Below are positions 1 through 9,158 of a stretch of DNA of 64,000 nucleotides, in pieces. Within the stretch, counting starts at the first letter, position 1, and each line of letters begins with the position of its first letter. This stretch comes from JAHOYW01 sp963664605. GTDB taxonomy: Bacteria; Verrucomicrobiota; Lentisphaeria; Victivallales; Victivallaceae. Both the position numbers and the translations under genes were made by a program. The notes under the pieces are model-generated. The model had not been told where the DNA came from. It made no database searches and was given only the letters and a program-made list of their open reading frames with translations. Location of the stretch: positions 2,852,001-2,916,000 of the forward strand of contig OY761536.1 in the NCBI GenBank assembly GCA_963664605.1, given 5' to 3'.

Positions 1-974
1 TCAGCCGCAGCAGGTGACGCATATGATTCCTGCCATGGAATTTTAGCCAAAGCGCTTTTGTCGATAAAATGATATTTTTTATCCGGCCCGCCGTTTTTGA
101 GCAGCATAGGGCGGTCCTGATATGCCGGGGGGTGGGAGAAATTCCCGACAAAAATATCGAAATAAGTATCGTTATCAAAATCCGCCCAAAGCGAACCGAT
201 TGTATGTCCGGAAGAGCCGTAAGGGATTTTTAAACAATTCTTAAAGACTACATTTTTGCGTTCACTTCCGGCACAGCCATACTGCCTCGCCATGTCAGTT
301 TTTTTCCATCCTCCCTGGTTAACCCAGAGAAAGTTTGGCATCAGACGGTAATTGGAAACATAAACATCCATTAACCCGTCGTTGTTAAAATCACAGCTGA
401 CGGCACTGCGACCACGCATAAGTTTATCGTCCGGGGCTTCCCATTGTTTGACTAATGCGCCTTTATCATTACGCAAAATAACATCACGAAAGCCTATCTG
501 TTTTTTCCATATTTCATAATTAACCGCATAAATATCCACCCAGCCGTCATTATTCAAATCCGCTGCGGATGCAGCACGAGTAGCCTGAGCCGGATTTTTA
601 AAAGCTTTACCTATGCTAAACTTGAAGTCCCCCTGCCCTAAATACAGCTTGCCGCCTCTGGAGAAAAAATAAATATCTTTTTTGCCGTCACCATTGAAAT
701 CCGCTACCACACACCCACCGCGCACCGAACTTATCCCGGAATTTCGGGTTACATCAGTAAATCTTTCACCATCTACATTCCGCCATATTCTGCCGTTGGA
801 AACAATATCCGGCCTACCATCATCATTCAAATCAGCCCATGCCGCGGCTTTATTGCCGAGCTTATGAAGCCCGGACTTTACAGTAACATCTTCAAACTCA
901 ATCTGCTGTGCAACGCATGAACACATTAGCGTCAAAACCGCAAAACCACAAAAAATCCTTAAAGCCTTCATCAT
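1..974 (-). CDS. FG-GAP/VCBS-repeat secreted protein (3' end cut by window edge)
   Basis: The frame is open from an ATG pair at 969-974 down to base 1 without a stop, so about 324 residues are visible and the C-terminus lies outside. A hydrophobic N-terminus (residues 1-22) looks like a signal peptide. The mature part carries repeated calcium-binding-like motifs such as ADLNDDGRPDI, ADFNGDGKKDI, ADLNNDGWVDI, CDFNNDGLMDV and ADFDNDTYFDI spaced about 50-70 residues apart, the signature of FG-GAP/VCBS beta-propeller blades. Such proteins are exported and often bind carbohydrate or surfaces; the ligand is not visible here. It lies 25 bp downstream of alr on the same strand, so it may be the last gene of an aroA-alr transcript. 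Family assignment is firm, function is open. Confidence 0.85.
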   Translation of the reverse strand, partial: MMKALRIFCGFAVLTLMCSCVAQQIEFEDVTVKSGLHKLGNKAAAWADLNDDGRPDIVSNGRIWRNVDGERFTDVTRNSGISSVRGGCVVADFNGDGKKDIYFFSRGGKLYLGQGDFKFSIGKAFKNPAQATRAASAADLNNDGWVDIYAVNYEIWKKQIGFRDVILRNDKGALVKQWEAPDDKLMRGRSAVSCDFNNDGLMDVYVSNYRLMPNFLWVNQGGWKKTDMARQYGCAGSERKNVVFKNCLKIPYGSSGHTIGSLWADFDNDTYFDIFVGNFSHPPAYQDRPMLLKNGGPDKKYHFIDKSALAKIPWQESYASPAAA

Positions 975-999
975 TATTTCCTTCCATATAAACTTAAAA

Positions 1000-2121
1000 C
1001 TATTTTATATATACACATTTGGCTCTGGGAGATATAGAGCATAAAATATCATAAGAATGAGTATTTTTTAATTCCGCCCAGCTTTGCAACGGGATAGTTT
1101 CATTGCCTTGACTACCGATAAAAACAACTTCGTCACCGCACGCGGCATCAGGAACTTGACTTAAATCAACCGTTGTGTAGTCCATTGACACCCGCCCGAT
1201 AATAGGACATTTTTTCCCGCGGATCAAAACATGTCCGCAATTCGATAGAGCCAATGGCAAACCATCCGCGTAACCGGCGGCAACAGTTCCGACAATTGTA
1301 TCCTTGTCAAGCTGATGAGTTTTAGCATAACCAATGTAATAGCCTTCAGGCAGTTCCCGTGCCAATACCAGTTTAGCCTTGAAAGCAATAACCGGTTTCA
1401 AGTCAAGATTCTGCTGATTACTGTATCCATAAATATTCAACCCCATACGGACCCGGTTAAAAGGCTTCCTATATGCCTGTGGATAATTATTTATTCCATC
1501 GCTGTTGGCAGCATGGATATTTTTAAAACAGATGCCGTCATTCCCCAGATCCTCTACGAGTTTTTGAAAAGATTTTATCTGGAGTTCGGTATAATCGCTC
1601 CGGGTGTCATCCGCAACCGGAAAATGCGAATAGATTCCAATACATTCCAAATTAGGCAGCTTGATAATTTTTTTTATTTCCTCATGAGCTTTACCAAGCA
1701 ATATGCCAAGACGCCCCATGCCGGAATCAACAAGTATCTGGTATTGAACTGATTTGTTCTGCCTGACAGCTTCTTCGCTGACTTGGCGGGCGCCGTCAAA
1801 ATCATTGACCGGCAGAATAAGGTCAGCTTCAACTGCGGCCGGAACTTCTTCAGGAAGAACATTTCCGAGGATCATCACCGGCAATCCCATATCTTCAAGT
1901 TCCAGAGCCTCATTTACATCGGCCACCCCGAAACTGTCAGCGCCGGCTTCTTTGCAGACCTGAGCTATCTCCAGCACTCCGAGCCCGTAGCCGTTGGCCT
2001 TGACCACCGCGGTAACCTTACTGGGAGCCACAAGCCTACATACTGCCTGAAAATTGTGTTTAATCTGTGTGAGATTCACTTCAAGCGTAACGCGCGTACT
2101 GGGTTTATTTAAATTTGACAT
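1000..2121 (-). CDS. alr: Alanine racemase
   Basis: PLP-dependent enzyme that interconverts L- and D-alanine, supplying D-Ala for peptidoglycan in the cytoplasm. The 373-residue length is normal for the family. The N-terminal TIM barrel carries the PLP lysine in VVKANGYGLG (Lys41). The C-terminal beta domain has AAGYADGLP with the expected second catalytic tyrosine and the GRVSMDYTTVDLS stretch. It sits 47 bp downstream of aroA, which makes a cell-wall/aromatic transcript plausible. No truncation or missing key residue was seen. Confidence 0.95.
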   Translation of the reverse strand: MSNLNKPSTRVTLEVNLTQIKHNFQAVCRLVAPSKVTAVVKANGYGLGVLEIAQVCKEAGADSFGVADVNEALELEDMGLPVMILGNVLPEEVPAAVEADLILPVNDFDGARQVSEEAVRQNKSVQYQILVDSGMGRLGILLGKAHEEIKKIIKLPNLECIGIYSHFPVADDTRSDYTELQIKSFQKLVEDLGNDGICFKNIHAANSDGINNYPQAYRKPFNRVRMGLNIYGYSNQQNLDLKPVIAFKAKLVLARELPEGYYIGYAKTHQLDKDTIVGTVAAGYADGLPLALSNCGHVLIRGKKCPIIGRVSMDYTTVDLSQVPDAACGDEVVFIGSQGNETIPLQSWAELKNTHSYDILCSISPRAKCVYIK

Positions 2122-2168
2122 TATAATCTCATAAAATTGCTTAAATTAACGATTTCCTGATTTTACTG

Positions 2169-3437
2169 TTAACTTATTACTGAAATATCAGCGCCCAAAG
2201 ATTTGAAATCCGCAATAAAATCAGGATAAGTCACCGCGGCGCTCTCCGCGTCATTAATAACTGATTCGCCGTCAGCGGCCAAAGCGGCAACAGTCAAAGC
2301 CATAACAATACGATGATCGTCGTAGCCTTCAAGTTCAGCTCCTCGCAATTTACCGCCATGAATAATCATTCCGTCGGGAAGTTCCTGAACTTCTATCCCC
2401 ATTTTTCCGAGTTCACGAGCCATACAGCTAATACGGTCGGTTTCCTTGATCCTTGCCTGAGCTACATTAAAGAAACGGCTTGTGCCTTCAGCGCAAGCTG
2501 CAACCACCGCAAGCAACGGTAAAGCATCAGGCGTAGCATTCAAATCAAGTTCCACAGCGTTAAGCTCTCCGGGGGACACGCGAGTATATCCAGAGAAGTG
2601 TTCAACCTTCGCGCCAAACTGCCCGACAAAATCAAATACAGCTTTATCCCCCTGCAAATCAGTGAAGTCCAGGTTTTTTATGCGAACTTCTCCTGCGGCA
2701 ACAGCCCCTGCTCCAAGCGGAAACGCGGCTGTGGAAAAATCTGCAGGTATCGTCCAGTCAAAAGCCTTGAACTTTTGTCCGCAGGGAACTTTAAAATACG
2801 ACATATCAGGAGCAGCCTCGACTTCAACGCCAAGGCGTTCCAGCCAGCCAAGAGTTATTTCCACGTAAGGTTTCTCCTGCAAATCTACAGGAAATATTTC
2901 AGTATCATGTTCAGCAAAAGGACAGGCAAAAAGCAAAGACGTCAAAAACTGTGAACTTGTTCCGATGACTTCTGTTTTACCTCCATGCAAAGGCCCTTGA
3001 AAACTGACCGGGCATTTGCCATCATTGCTTTCGACTTTTACCCCGAGATTGCCCAACGCGTCAGTCAACTGCCACATCGGGCGCGAGCGCAGCGAAACAT
3101 CACCATCAAAACTAATCTTATAATCAGAAGTTCCGGCAATGCCGCTCAGAATTCGTAAGCCGGTTCCGGAATTACCCATATCAATAACTTGTCCGGGATC
3201 AATAATCTTTCCGCCTGTTCCGGTAATTTCCCAGCGGTCGAGATGCTCGCATACCTTAGCGCCAAGCAGTTTCGCTGCTTCAAGGGTCGAGCGCGTGTCG
3301 GCGGACTCCAGCGGGGCACGGACAATGCTTGTGCCTTCAGCCATCAAAGCGGCTGCAATCGCGCGGATAGTATGTGACTTTGAACCGGGAACCGCTACTT
3401 CCCCGTTTAAAATTGATTTACAAACTTTTATTTTCAT
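2169..3437 (-). CDS. aroA: 3-phosphoshikimate 1-carboxyvinyltransferase (EPSP synthase)
   Basis: Catalyses transfer of the enolpyruvyl group from PEP to shikimate-3-phosphate in the chorismate pathway. The 422-residue protein begins with the substrate-binding PGSKSHTIRA motif (Lys20), has GNSGTGLR at residues 88-95 (the PEP/glyphosate loop), and ends with the family signatures KETDRIS and YDDHRIVMAL. The loop has Gly where class I enzymes have Ala (GNAGTA), a known class-dependent variation; whether it alters inhibitor sensitivity cannot be told from sequence. It is the first gene of the aroA-alr run. Confidence 0.95.
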   Translation of the reverse strand: MKIKVCKSILNGEVAVPGSKSHTIRAIAAALMAEGTSIVRAPLESADTRSTLEAAKLLGAKVCEHLDRWEITGTGGKIIDPGQVIDMGNSGTGLRILSGIAGTSDYKISFDGDVSLRSRPMWQLTDALGNLGVKVESNDGKCPVSFQGPLHGGKTEVIGTSSQFLTSLLFACPFAEHDTEIFPVDLQEKPYVEITLGWLERLGVEVEAAPDMSYFKVPCGQKFKAFDWTIPADFSTAAFPLGAGAVAAGEVRIKNLDFTDLQGDKAVFDFVGQFGAKVEHFSGYTRVSPGELNAVELDLNATPDALPLLAVVAACAEGTSRFFNVAQARIKETDRISCMARELGKMGIEVQELPDGMIIHGGKLRGAELEGYDDHRIVMALTVAALAADGESVINDAESAAVTYPDFIADFKSLGADISVIS

Positions 3438-3574
3438 TTTTCCATCCAGTTAATGTTACTACTAATCTAATATAAAAAACTGATTGGACAAGGGAAAAAT
3501 CATAAATAATTTCAAATAATACAATTACATTTAGCAAGATTGTTTGTGCACTATTACAGAACTTTTTTTAAAGC

Positions 3575-3601
3575 TAAAAAAAAGCGGTGCTTTTGCACCG
3601 C
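3575..3601 (-). terminator. Intrinsic terminator of the DUF4838 operon
   Basis: A perfect 7-bp stem (gcggtgc 3584-3590, gcaccgc 3595-3601) with a 4-nt loop is followed, on the minus strand, by a run of seven T. It lies about 50 bp past the DUF4838 stop, as expected for the end of the lacI-pseudopilin-DUF4838 transcript. Confidence 0.8.
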
Positions 3602-3649
3602 AAGACAAAGCATTTCACATAGATAGCAATTGGGACATTAAGTCCGACA

Positions 3650-6598
3650 TTACTTTTCCGACAACAATAATACATCCTGCCATATTCCACCACCACCGCC
3701 GGAATCATGAACTTTAACAACTATATTATTAGTTCCATCCCTATTTATATATGGGGTAATGTCTATAAGAAAAGGCTCAAGCCACATTTTTTTAGGTTCC
3801 CCTGTATGCTTACCTGCAATTTTACCGTTAACATATACCCATGCCTGTTCATCGACCCCAAGAAAGTAAAGATAACATTTCTTTTTGTTCAAAGCTTTTT
3901 TGGGAATTTTATAAGATAACTGATAATAAGCAAAGCCATCATAACCAGAAGCGCCTTGCTTTTCCCAGAAGGAAGCAATCTTTATTGCTTTCCAGTTTTT
4001 ATAAGTTTTAAGCGAATACCACTTTTCTTTATCGCCTTTAGTAAATGGGTCCTTGTGGAATTTCCATCCTTTCACCGGCAGGTTTTGAATGTATTCATAT
4101 TTAGATGAAACTTTTTTCAATAATACATTCTGACGGTAAAGGCGTTTTGCAGAACTGGCAATATATGTGACCATTCGAGTAATACGGTGAGCAACTATTT
4201 CACCACTTTTCTCCCTGTATAATTTAACTATCAGTTTTTTCAGGTTATCTGTCGCAGCAACCACTTTCTTATAATTTTCTTCATCTATATTCAGGAAAAA
4301 ATTCTGGGCTAAACCGATTGTCCTGACAAAGGCACAGATATATTTATATAGCTTTTCTTTACGTTCAATAGCCTGTAGTATTCTTGAGTCCCCCTTTGCT
4401 GCTGCCTTGGCTTTATCCAGGCAGGTTTTCAACTGCTCCAAATGCCTGGGCTTGAAGTTCGGGAAAAGCCGCAGGTCACAGCGGATATAGCTGGAGTAAT
4501 CAGAAAACACCTGTTGGCAAATATCCCTGAATGTTGCCATCTCTTCAGCCGCCGGGCCATAAATTTTGCTAAAATAGTCGTGACGAAGATCATCAGTATT
4601 TATCCATGGGTTCCAGGCAAACCGTAATGTCAGATACATCAAATAGTCATCAAAGCCCCAGCTTTCAAACATTTCCGGCGCATTGCCTTTTATTCCAATG
4701 CTGTTATAGAAACGGTAGTTTTTAACAATATTTGCATCAGTTGTAAATTGATAGAAAAAACCTATATATGCATAGTTGTATATGCACAATTGACCTTTGG
4801 CTTTTTTAGACCACATTACAATATCTTCTGCCATCGGCAGTTCTGCCACCGGTTTGGTGAACTCTCCGGTTCCATCGGTGTAAACACAGTAATAAACTAA
4901 AGAATCAGGATTCAACTCAAGTTTAACCGGAGGCAATTTGGTAGGCTGATACACAGCAAATACCATGCGTTTATTATTGACATTCCGTTTTTTCAGTTCC
5001 TTGTCAACAGCATTTACCAGATATACCGCCCGGTCTGCCATGCGGTCAAATGAATACCCTACCCCGGGAGCATTTAATTTGGAACATTCATTACATTGAC
5101 ACCACAGCCTTGAGCCATCTTCAGGAATAATTGGAAAGATACTGCGGGAAGGATATTTTTTAAAATACGCTTCAGCAATATCTGCAATAGTCTTTATCAC
5201 TCCTGGATTTGTGGTGCAAATCTGTGCATTTTCCCATTGATACTTTTTGTTTTTTGAGTTCCAGCAGAAGTATTCAGGATGTGATTTAAAATACTTTTGT
5301 GGCGGTATCAGCCTTTGGTAATTGTGCCCCCAAAGAGGCCCCAGTCTATAAACGTTTCCGCGTTTCAGGTAAAAATCATTACGTTTCTTTGCATAAAAAG
5401 ATATTTTTTCATTTCCGCGCTTCAAAACTCCAACTTCAACATTCAAGCGGTTTTTAACTCCCCAGTCAGCAAATTCATACCGGCGTTCCATAGTTGTTTT
5501 TCGATAACTGCAGTAATTTACACGGCGATAAGTCATCTCTGGTTCATTCAGATCGGCAAAAGGCTTCAGTGACAATTTATCAATATGTGGAACTATTTCA
5601 TGAGTTTTAACCGGAGCAAAAAATCGAACTCCGCAGGCTTTTTCCAGAAAATCATAAACTCCATACAGAACAGCCCGTTCACAACGCCCTTTTATACTTA
5701 TCTTGTCATTCTGGCCTTTTAACTTAAAAGTATCGTTGTTATTTTCAGGATCATACAGGCCAAGCTCGATTTGCTTCCCGTTATATGGTTTATTTACTAT
5801 TTGAAGTTCAGCTCCAGTGACTTTCAACAGATATCTCCGCAATGTCTCAGCAGCAAAGGACAATACTTTATCAGAACTTGCGGGGATAACTATTTTGTAC
5901 TCACTCTTCTTGTGTTCAGCAATAAGAAGTTCTTTACCCTTGAAAGTCTGCTTAAAATCATAAGGCTTAATCAGTTTTGATTTTTTGTATTTAAAGCTGA
6001 CCTGGCGCTTTTCTTTAACAGGAGCAGACAACATTTTGATACTTCTCAATTCAAAATCAGCCCCGTTAAGTGTGGATGTAAAAGTAATACGTTCCAGCAC
6101 ACCGCCGGGACTGAGACTGCGGACTTTCCCACTACGATAAGCAAAATACCCTTTCGCGGCGCTTTTAGAACCACCTCCCTGACGTGTGGTATTAAGAACA
6201 AAAGTATGTTCTTTTTCTCCTTTCAGGCTTAAAATAGTATAGAAGTTTTGTACACCATATTCCTTTGACCTTTTCATGATATAAAAATAATATTTGTGAA
6301 AACCCGGTTTCAGGGCACGTATTTTCACCTCAATATATGGATACTTCTGTAGATCTTCCGGCTTTTTCAGGAAGCAGAACACCCAGTTAACACCAGTATC
6401 AGGCAAATCAACTTTCATTGTACCGGATTCTTTATTAAGTACGAATTTGATTGGAGCTTTCTTTTTGGGTATCCATTTCTGTTGTTTGCCTTTACTAAAA
6501 TCCTCAATAACTATCTGCTGGACGGCAAAAGTTAAAAACGCGGACGGCATCAATAATAATATAAAAAATAACTTTCCAAATGTTTTTCTAAACAGCAT
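3650..6598 (-). CDS. Secreted DUF4838 protein, alpha-glucuronidase-like
   Basis: A 982-residue exported protein. Residues 1-26 form a signal peptide. About 27-200 is a beta-rich segment resembling a carbohydrate-binding module. From about 215 the IVIPASSDKVLSFAAETLRR stretch resembles the N-terminal domain of alpha-glucuronidases, and YGVYDFLEKACGVRFF leads into the DUF4838 region with CTTNPGV, PEDGSRLWCQCNECS and a long helical barrel part. The last 140 residues form a GH2-like jelly-roll (AWVYVNGKIAG, INRDGTNNIVVKVHDSG). Family members are thought to act on uronic-acid-containing polysaccharide; the substrate is unknown. It is the last gene of an operon with a LacI repressor and a pseudopilin, which suggests carbohydrate-induced expression. 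Confidence 0.85.
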   Translation of the reverse strand: MLFRKTFGKLFFILLLMPSAFLTFAVQQIVIEDFSKGKQQKWIPKKKAPIKFVLNKESGTMKVDLPDTGVNWVFCFLKKPEDLQKYPYIEVKIRALKPGFHKYYFYIMKRSKEYGVQNFYTILSLKGEKEHTFVLNTTRQGGGSKSAAKGYFAYRSGKVRSLSPGGVLERITFTSTLNGADFELRSIKMLSAPVKEKRQVSFKYKKSKLIKPYDFKQTFKGKELLIAEHKKSEYKIVIPASSDKVLSFAAETLRRYLLKVTGAELQIVNKPYNGKQIELGLYDPENNNDTFKLKGQNDKISIKGRCERAVLYGVYDFLEKACGVRFFAPVKTHEIVPHIDKLSLKPFADLNEPEMTYRRVNYCSYRKTTMERRYEFADWGVKNRLNVEVGVLKRGNEKISFYAKKRNDFYLKRGNVYRLGPLWGHNYQRLIPPQKYFKSHPEYFCWNSKNKKYQWENAQICTTNPGVIKTIADIAEAYFKKYPSRSIFPIIPEDGSRLWCQCNECSKLNAPGVGYSFDRMADRAVYLVNAVDKELKKRNVNNKRMVFAVYQPTKLPPVKLELNPDSLVYYCVYTDGTGEFTKPVAELPMAEDIVMWSKKAKGQLCIYNYAYIGFFYQFTTDANIVKNYRFYNSIGIKGNAPEMFESWGFDDYLMYLTLRFAWNPWINTDDLRHDYFSKIYGPAAEEMATFRDICQQVFSDYSSYIRCDLRLFPNFKPRHLEQLKTCLDKAKAAAKGDSRILQAIERKEKLYKYICAFVRTIGLAQNFFLNIDEENYKKVVAATDNLKKLIVKLYREKSGEIVAHRITRMVTYIASSAKRLYRQNVLLKKVSSKYEYIQNLPVKGWKFHKDPFTKGDKEKWYSLKTYKNWKAIKIASFWEKQGASGYDGFAYYQLSYKIPKKALNKKKCYLYFLGVDEQAWVYVNGKIAGKHTGEPKKMWLEPFLIDITPYINRDGTNNIVVKVHDSGGGGGIWQDVLLLSEK

Positions 6599-6623
6599 TA
6601 AATATCTCCATTACTAAAGGTTC

Positions 6624-7310
6624 TTACCATAATGATATTGTATTGCCTGCTTCATTAACCATCGCTGATATATAATGTTCAGGTTGTAATTTGCCTTTCT
6701 CAGTTGTTGCCGCATGTCCATCCAGACACCATAAATTAACAGCCTGTTTGTTGTTATGGTTCAATACGACTCCTGTTTCTGTTACTCGATATTTATAATA
6801 GTAATAAGCCTGCTTATAGATTCGCGACCCGCTGACAAACATTGCTTCAGCAAGCATCGCGATTCCTGAAGGTTTATAAATGGGAGAACGTTTTTTAGTA
6901 TTGAAGTAGTCATTGTCAACTCGAAAGTGATTGTAGCTTGCATTCGAGCTGAATTGGGGATGAATAATTGCATAAGTGGTGTAATCGTCAACATATCCGC
7001 CTAAAGGATCACGACTGGGACAAAGAAGCGACAATGATTTATTCTTGATATATTTATTATCCTGCAATACTTTTGTCCATGGACTATAAACCTTAGGCAT
7101 TATCCCGTCATAATCATCGGCATAAAACAGCAATGAACTGCCTACTTGTTTCTGATTATTCAGACAATTTATAGTTTTTGCCTTGTCTCTAGCTTGATTC
7201 AAAGCCGGAAGCAGCATACTGGCAAGTATCGCTATGATAGCTATCACAACAAGGAGTTCAATGAGAGTAAAAATCAAACCTTTCTTAAGTTCTGTTATGT
7301 TCTGTTTCAT
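6624..7310 (-). CDS. Type II pseudopilin-like protein (prepilin-type N-terminus, H-X-DG C-terminus)
   Basis: A 228-residue protein with a short basic leader followed by FTLIELLVVIAIIAILASML, the prepilin transmembrane helix with Glu at +5 if cleavage is before Phe. The residue at -1 would be Ile rather than the usual Gly, so processing is uncertain. The C-terminal HNNKQAVNLWCLDGHA resembles the H-X9-DG motif of Lentisphaerota/Planctomycetota pseudopilins but with eleven residues between His and Asp-Gly. These proteins occur in large paralogous sets, often beside glycoside hydrolases and sulfatases, and may help display or export them. A strong AGGAGG ribosome site lies 9 bp upstream. It is between lacI (90 bp) and the DUF4838 gene (25 bp). 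Confidence 0.85.
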   Translation of the reverse strand: MKQNITELKKGLIFTLIELLVVIAIIAILASMLLPALNQARDKAKTINCLNNQKQVGSSLLFYADDYDGIMPKVYSPWTKVLQDNKYIKNKSLSLLCPSRDPLGGYVDDYTTYAIIHPQFSSNASYNHFRVDNDYFNTKKRSPIYKPSGIAMLAEAMFVSGSRIYKQAYYYYKYRVTETGVVLNHNNKQAVNLWCLDGHAATTEKGKLQPEHYISAMVNEAGNTISLW

Positions 7311-7400
7311 GGTCTAAACCTCCTGATTTTTTATTGGTTAAAAAATTCTGTTTTTTCAAGCATTCATTCTTTTATGCTGCCCTCCTATGTTTTCTTTATT

Positions 7401-8438
7401 TTAACAACTATTTCTTGGAATAAATCTTGACTCCTTGACTATGTTCTGGTTACATAATTTCTTATTTTTAATGGCTTCTATTACAATTTGCGCGGCTTTA
7501 CAGCCGACATCTTTTCGTGGAATATCCACAGTCGAAAGTTCCGGGTAAGCCGGATTATTATCAAAACCGATTACCGCTTTATATTCCGGAACCGATATAC
7601 CCGCGTAATTCAGTTCGCGTATCCATCGGTCAGCCATTGGGTCATTTATACACAGTATTGCGGTAAAACTGTCAGTAACTTTTTTATCTCCAGCCAGTTT
7701 CTTGATTTCGTACTCATTAGAAGCCCAATATATAAGCTCAGGATCAAATAAATTGAGCTCCTTCATTTCCGTTTCGAAAGCCTTACGCCGCAAATCTGCA
7801 AATTTATGTTTGGAATTTTCCAAAAGCTGGCAAAAAGCTATTTTCCGGTGTCCTTTATCTGCCAGATATCGTACCGCCTGCTTAATTCCCGGAGCCGGAT
7901 CAACGGATACTTCATTTGGAACTTGAGAAGACAGCGATGACATAACTACTGCCGGAATCCCTTGTTCAGTAATAATTTTATAAGCTTTCTCAAGGTATCT
8001 GTATCCGAGAAAAATGACCCCGTCGGAATAAGGATATCCAATATGTTCGGATATTTTTTCCACCTCACTGTCTTCACGACTCAAAAGAGGCAATAATTTT
8101 ACATCAAAATCATGTTTCGCGCAATAACTGAGCACCCCATATATCAACTCCCAGGTTATCCCCTCATGGTGCACATGGAAATCCGGATAAGCCCTGGAAT
8201 AAAGTTGCTGGCTGTCCATTATCAAAGTCAGAGTATCCGTTTTTAGTTTACGCATACGTTGCGCATAAATATTAGCTCTGAATCCAAGTTTTTCGGCAGC
8301 ATCAATAATCTTGGCTCTTGTTGTTTCACTAATCAAATGACTTTTATCAGGGTCCAGCGCACGCGACACTGTAGATTGCGCAATGTTTACATATTCCGCT
8401 ATATCTTTATGGTTTACTGGTCGTTTTGTCATATACAT
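7401..8438 (-). CDS. LacI-family transcriptional repressor
   Basis: A 345-residue repressor with an N-terminal LacI helix-turn-helix (DIAEYVNIAQSTVSRALD, about residues 12-29) and hinge helix region, then a periplasmic-binding-protein-like sensor domain with GVIFLGYRYLE, ADKGHRKIAFC and the C-terminal AVIGFDNNPAYPELSTVDIP pattern. The ligand is probably a sugar or sugar acid, judging from the DUF4838 hydrolase two genes downstream. It is the first gene of its own operon, and two matching palindromes lie in and just after the promoter, so it most likely represses itself and the downstream genes. Confidence 0.93.
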   Translation of the reverse strand: MYMTKRPVNHKDIAEYVNIAQSTVSRALDPDKSHLISETTRAKIIDAAEKLGFRANIYAQRMRKLKTDTLTLIMDSQQLYSRAYPDFHVHHEGITWELIYGVLSYCAKHDFDVKLLPLLSREDSEVEKISEHIGYPYSDGVIFLGYRYLEKAYKIITEQGIPAVVMSSLSSQVPNEVSVDPAPGIKQAVRYLADKGHRKIAFCQLLENSKHKFADLRRKAFETEMKELNLFDPELIYWASNEYEIKKLAGDKKVTDSFTAILCINDPMADRWIRELNYAGISVPEYKAVIGFDNNPAYPELSTVDIPRKDVGCKAAQIVIEAIKNKKLCNQNIVKESRFIPRNSC

Positions 8439-8468
8439 ATGTCTCTTAGTTAATATTACAACTCACAA

Positions 8469-8482
8469 TGCATAGCTATGCA
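8469..8482. promoter_or_regulatory. Second LacI operator (O2)
   Basis: The 14-bp palindrome TGCATAGCTATGCA is identical to the core of the palindrome at 8502-8519. Centres are 35 bp apart. Given the -10 at 8497-8502, O2 lies at about +8 to +21 on the minus-strand transcript, a position that would block elongation or help cooperative binding. Confidence 0.8.
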
Positions 8483-8496
8483 AAGATTACTCTATG

Positions 8497-8525
8497 AGTA
8501 TAATGCATAGCTATGCATTTGTCAA
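8497..8525 (-). promoter_or_regulatory. Promoter of the lacI-pseudopilin-DUF4838 operon with embedded operator O1 (8502-8519)
   Basis: On the minus strand a consensus -35 TTGACA (8525-8520) is followed by exactly 17 bp and a -10 TATACT (8502-8497). The spacer is the palindrome AATGCATAGCTATGCATT (8502-8519), a perfect 18-bp dyad. A LacI-type dimer bound here would occlude sigma-70 RNA polymerase. The start codon of the repressor is about 50 bp downstream. Confidence 0.85.
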
Positions 8526-8677
8526 TAGGGGAATTGTGTTTTTTTGATATTTAAGGAATATTTTAGTTTACAAAACGGTTATTATACCAATTTGCAATCC
8601 TAATCCAGACAAATCCATATAAGCAAAAGAATACAGAAACTAACACACGAAAATTTAAACAAAGGACTTCTTATGTT

Positions 8678-9154
8678 TTACTTTTTCTGTAGAAGCACTA
8701 CGGCGTTTGCGGCAATACCATGCTGTTTGCCACAGAATCCCAAACCTTCGCTGGTGGTAGCTTTTATTGAAACCTGACTTATATCACAATGCATAACTTT
8801 ACAGATATTTTTCCGCATTTCCTCAACAAAAGGGCTTAATTTAGGCTGCTGTGCCACAACGGTGATGTCACAGTTAACCATTTTATAATCAGCACACCTT
8901 TTATCTTTCCATAGTCTGGCTAGTAACTTTGTACTGTCAGCACCTTTATATTTCGGATCGGAAGGTGGAAACCAAACGCCGATATCGCCCAAGGCTAAAG
9001 CCCCTAATATTGAATCCATTAAGGCGTGAATAACTATATCCGCGTCACTGTGTCCGTCAAGCCCTGTATTGTGTGGAACTGTAACTCCACCTAAAATCAG
9101 CTTCCTGCCCGGTACAAGACGATGCACGTCGTACCCATGCCCGATCCTAAACAT
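8678..9154 (-). CDS. ispF: 2-C-methyl-D-erythritol 2,4-cyclodiphosphate synthase
   Basis: Makes 2-C-methyl-D-erythritol 2,4-cyclodiphosphate in the MEP isoprenoid pathway. The 158-residue length is standard. GHGYDVHRL at the start provides the metal-binding Asp and His, HSDADIVIHALMDSILGA the third metal His and substrate contacts, and DIGVWFPPSDPKYKGADS the family signature. KATTSEGLGFCG is also conserved. It lies 4 bp downstream of the double PilT gene, so the two are probably cotranscribed although functionally unrelated. Confidence 0.96.
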   Translation of the reverse strand: MFRIGHGYDVHRLVPGRKLILGGVTVPHNTGLDGHSDADIVIHALMDSILGALALGDIGVWFPPSDPKYKGADSTKLLARLWKDKRCADYKMVNCDITVVAQQPKLSPFVEEMRKNICKVMHCDISQVSIKATTSEGLGFCGKQHGIAANAVVLLQKK

Positions 9155-9158
9155 AATA

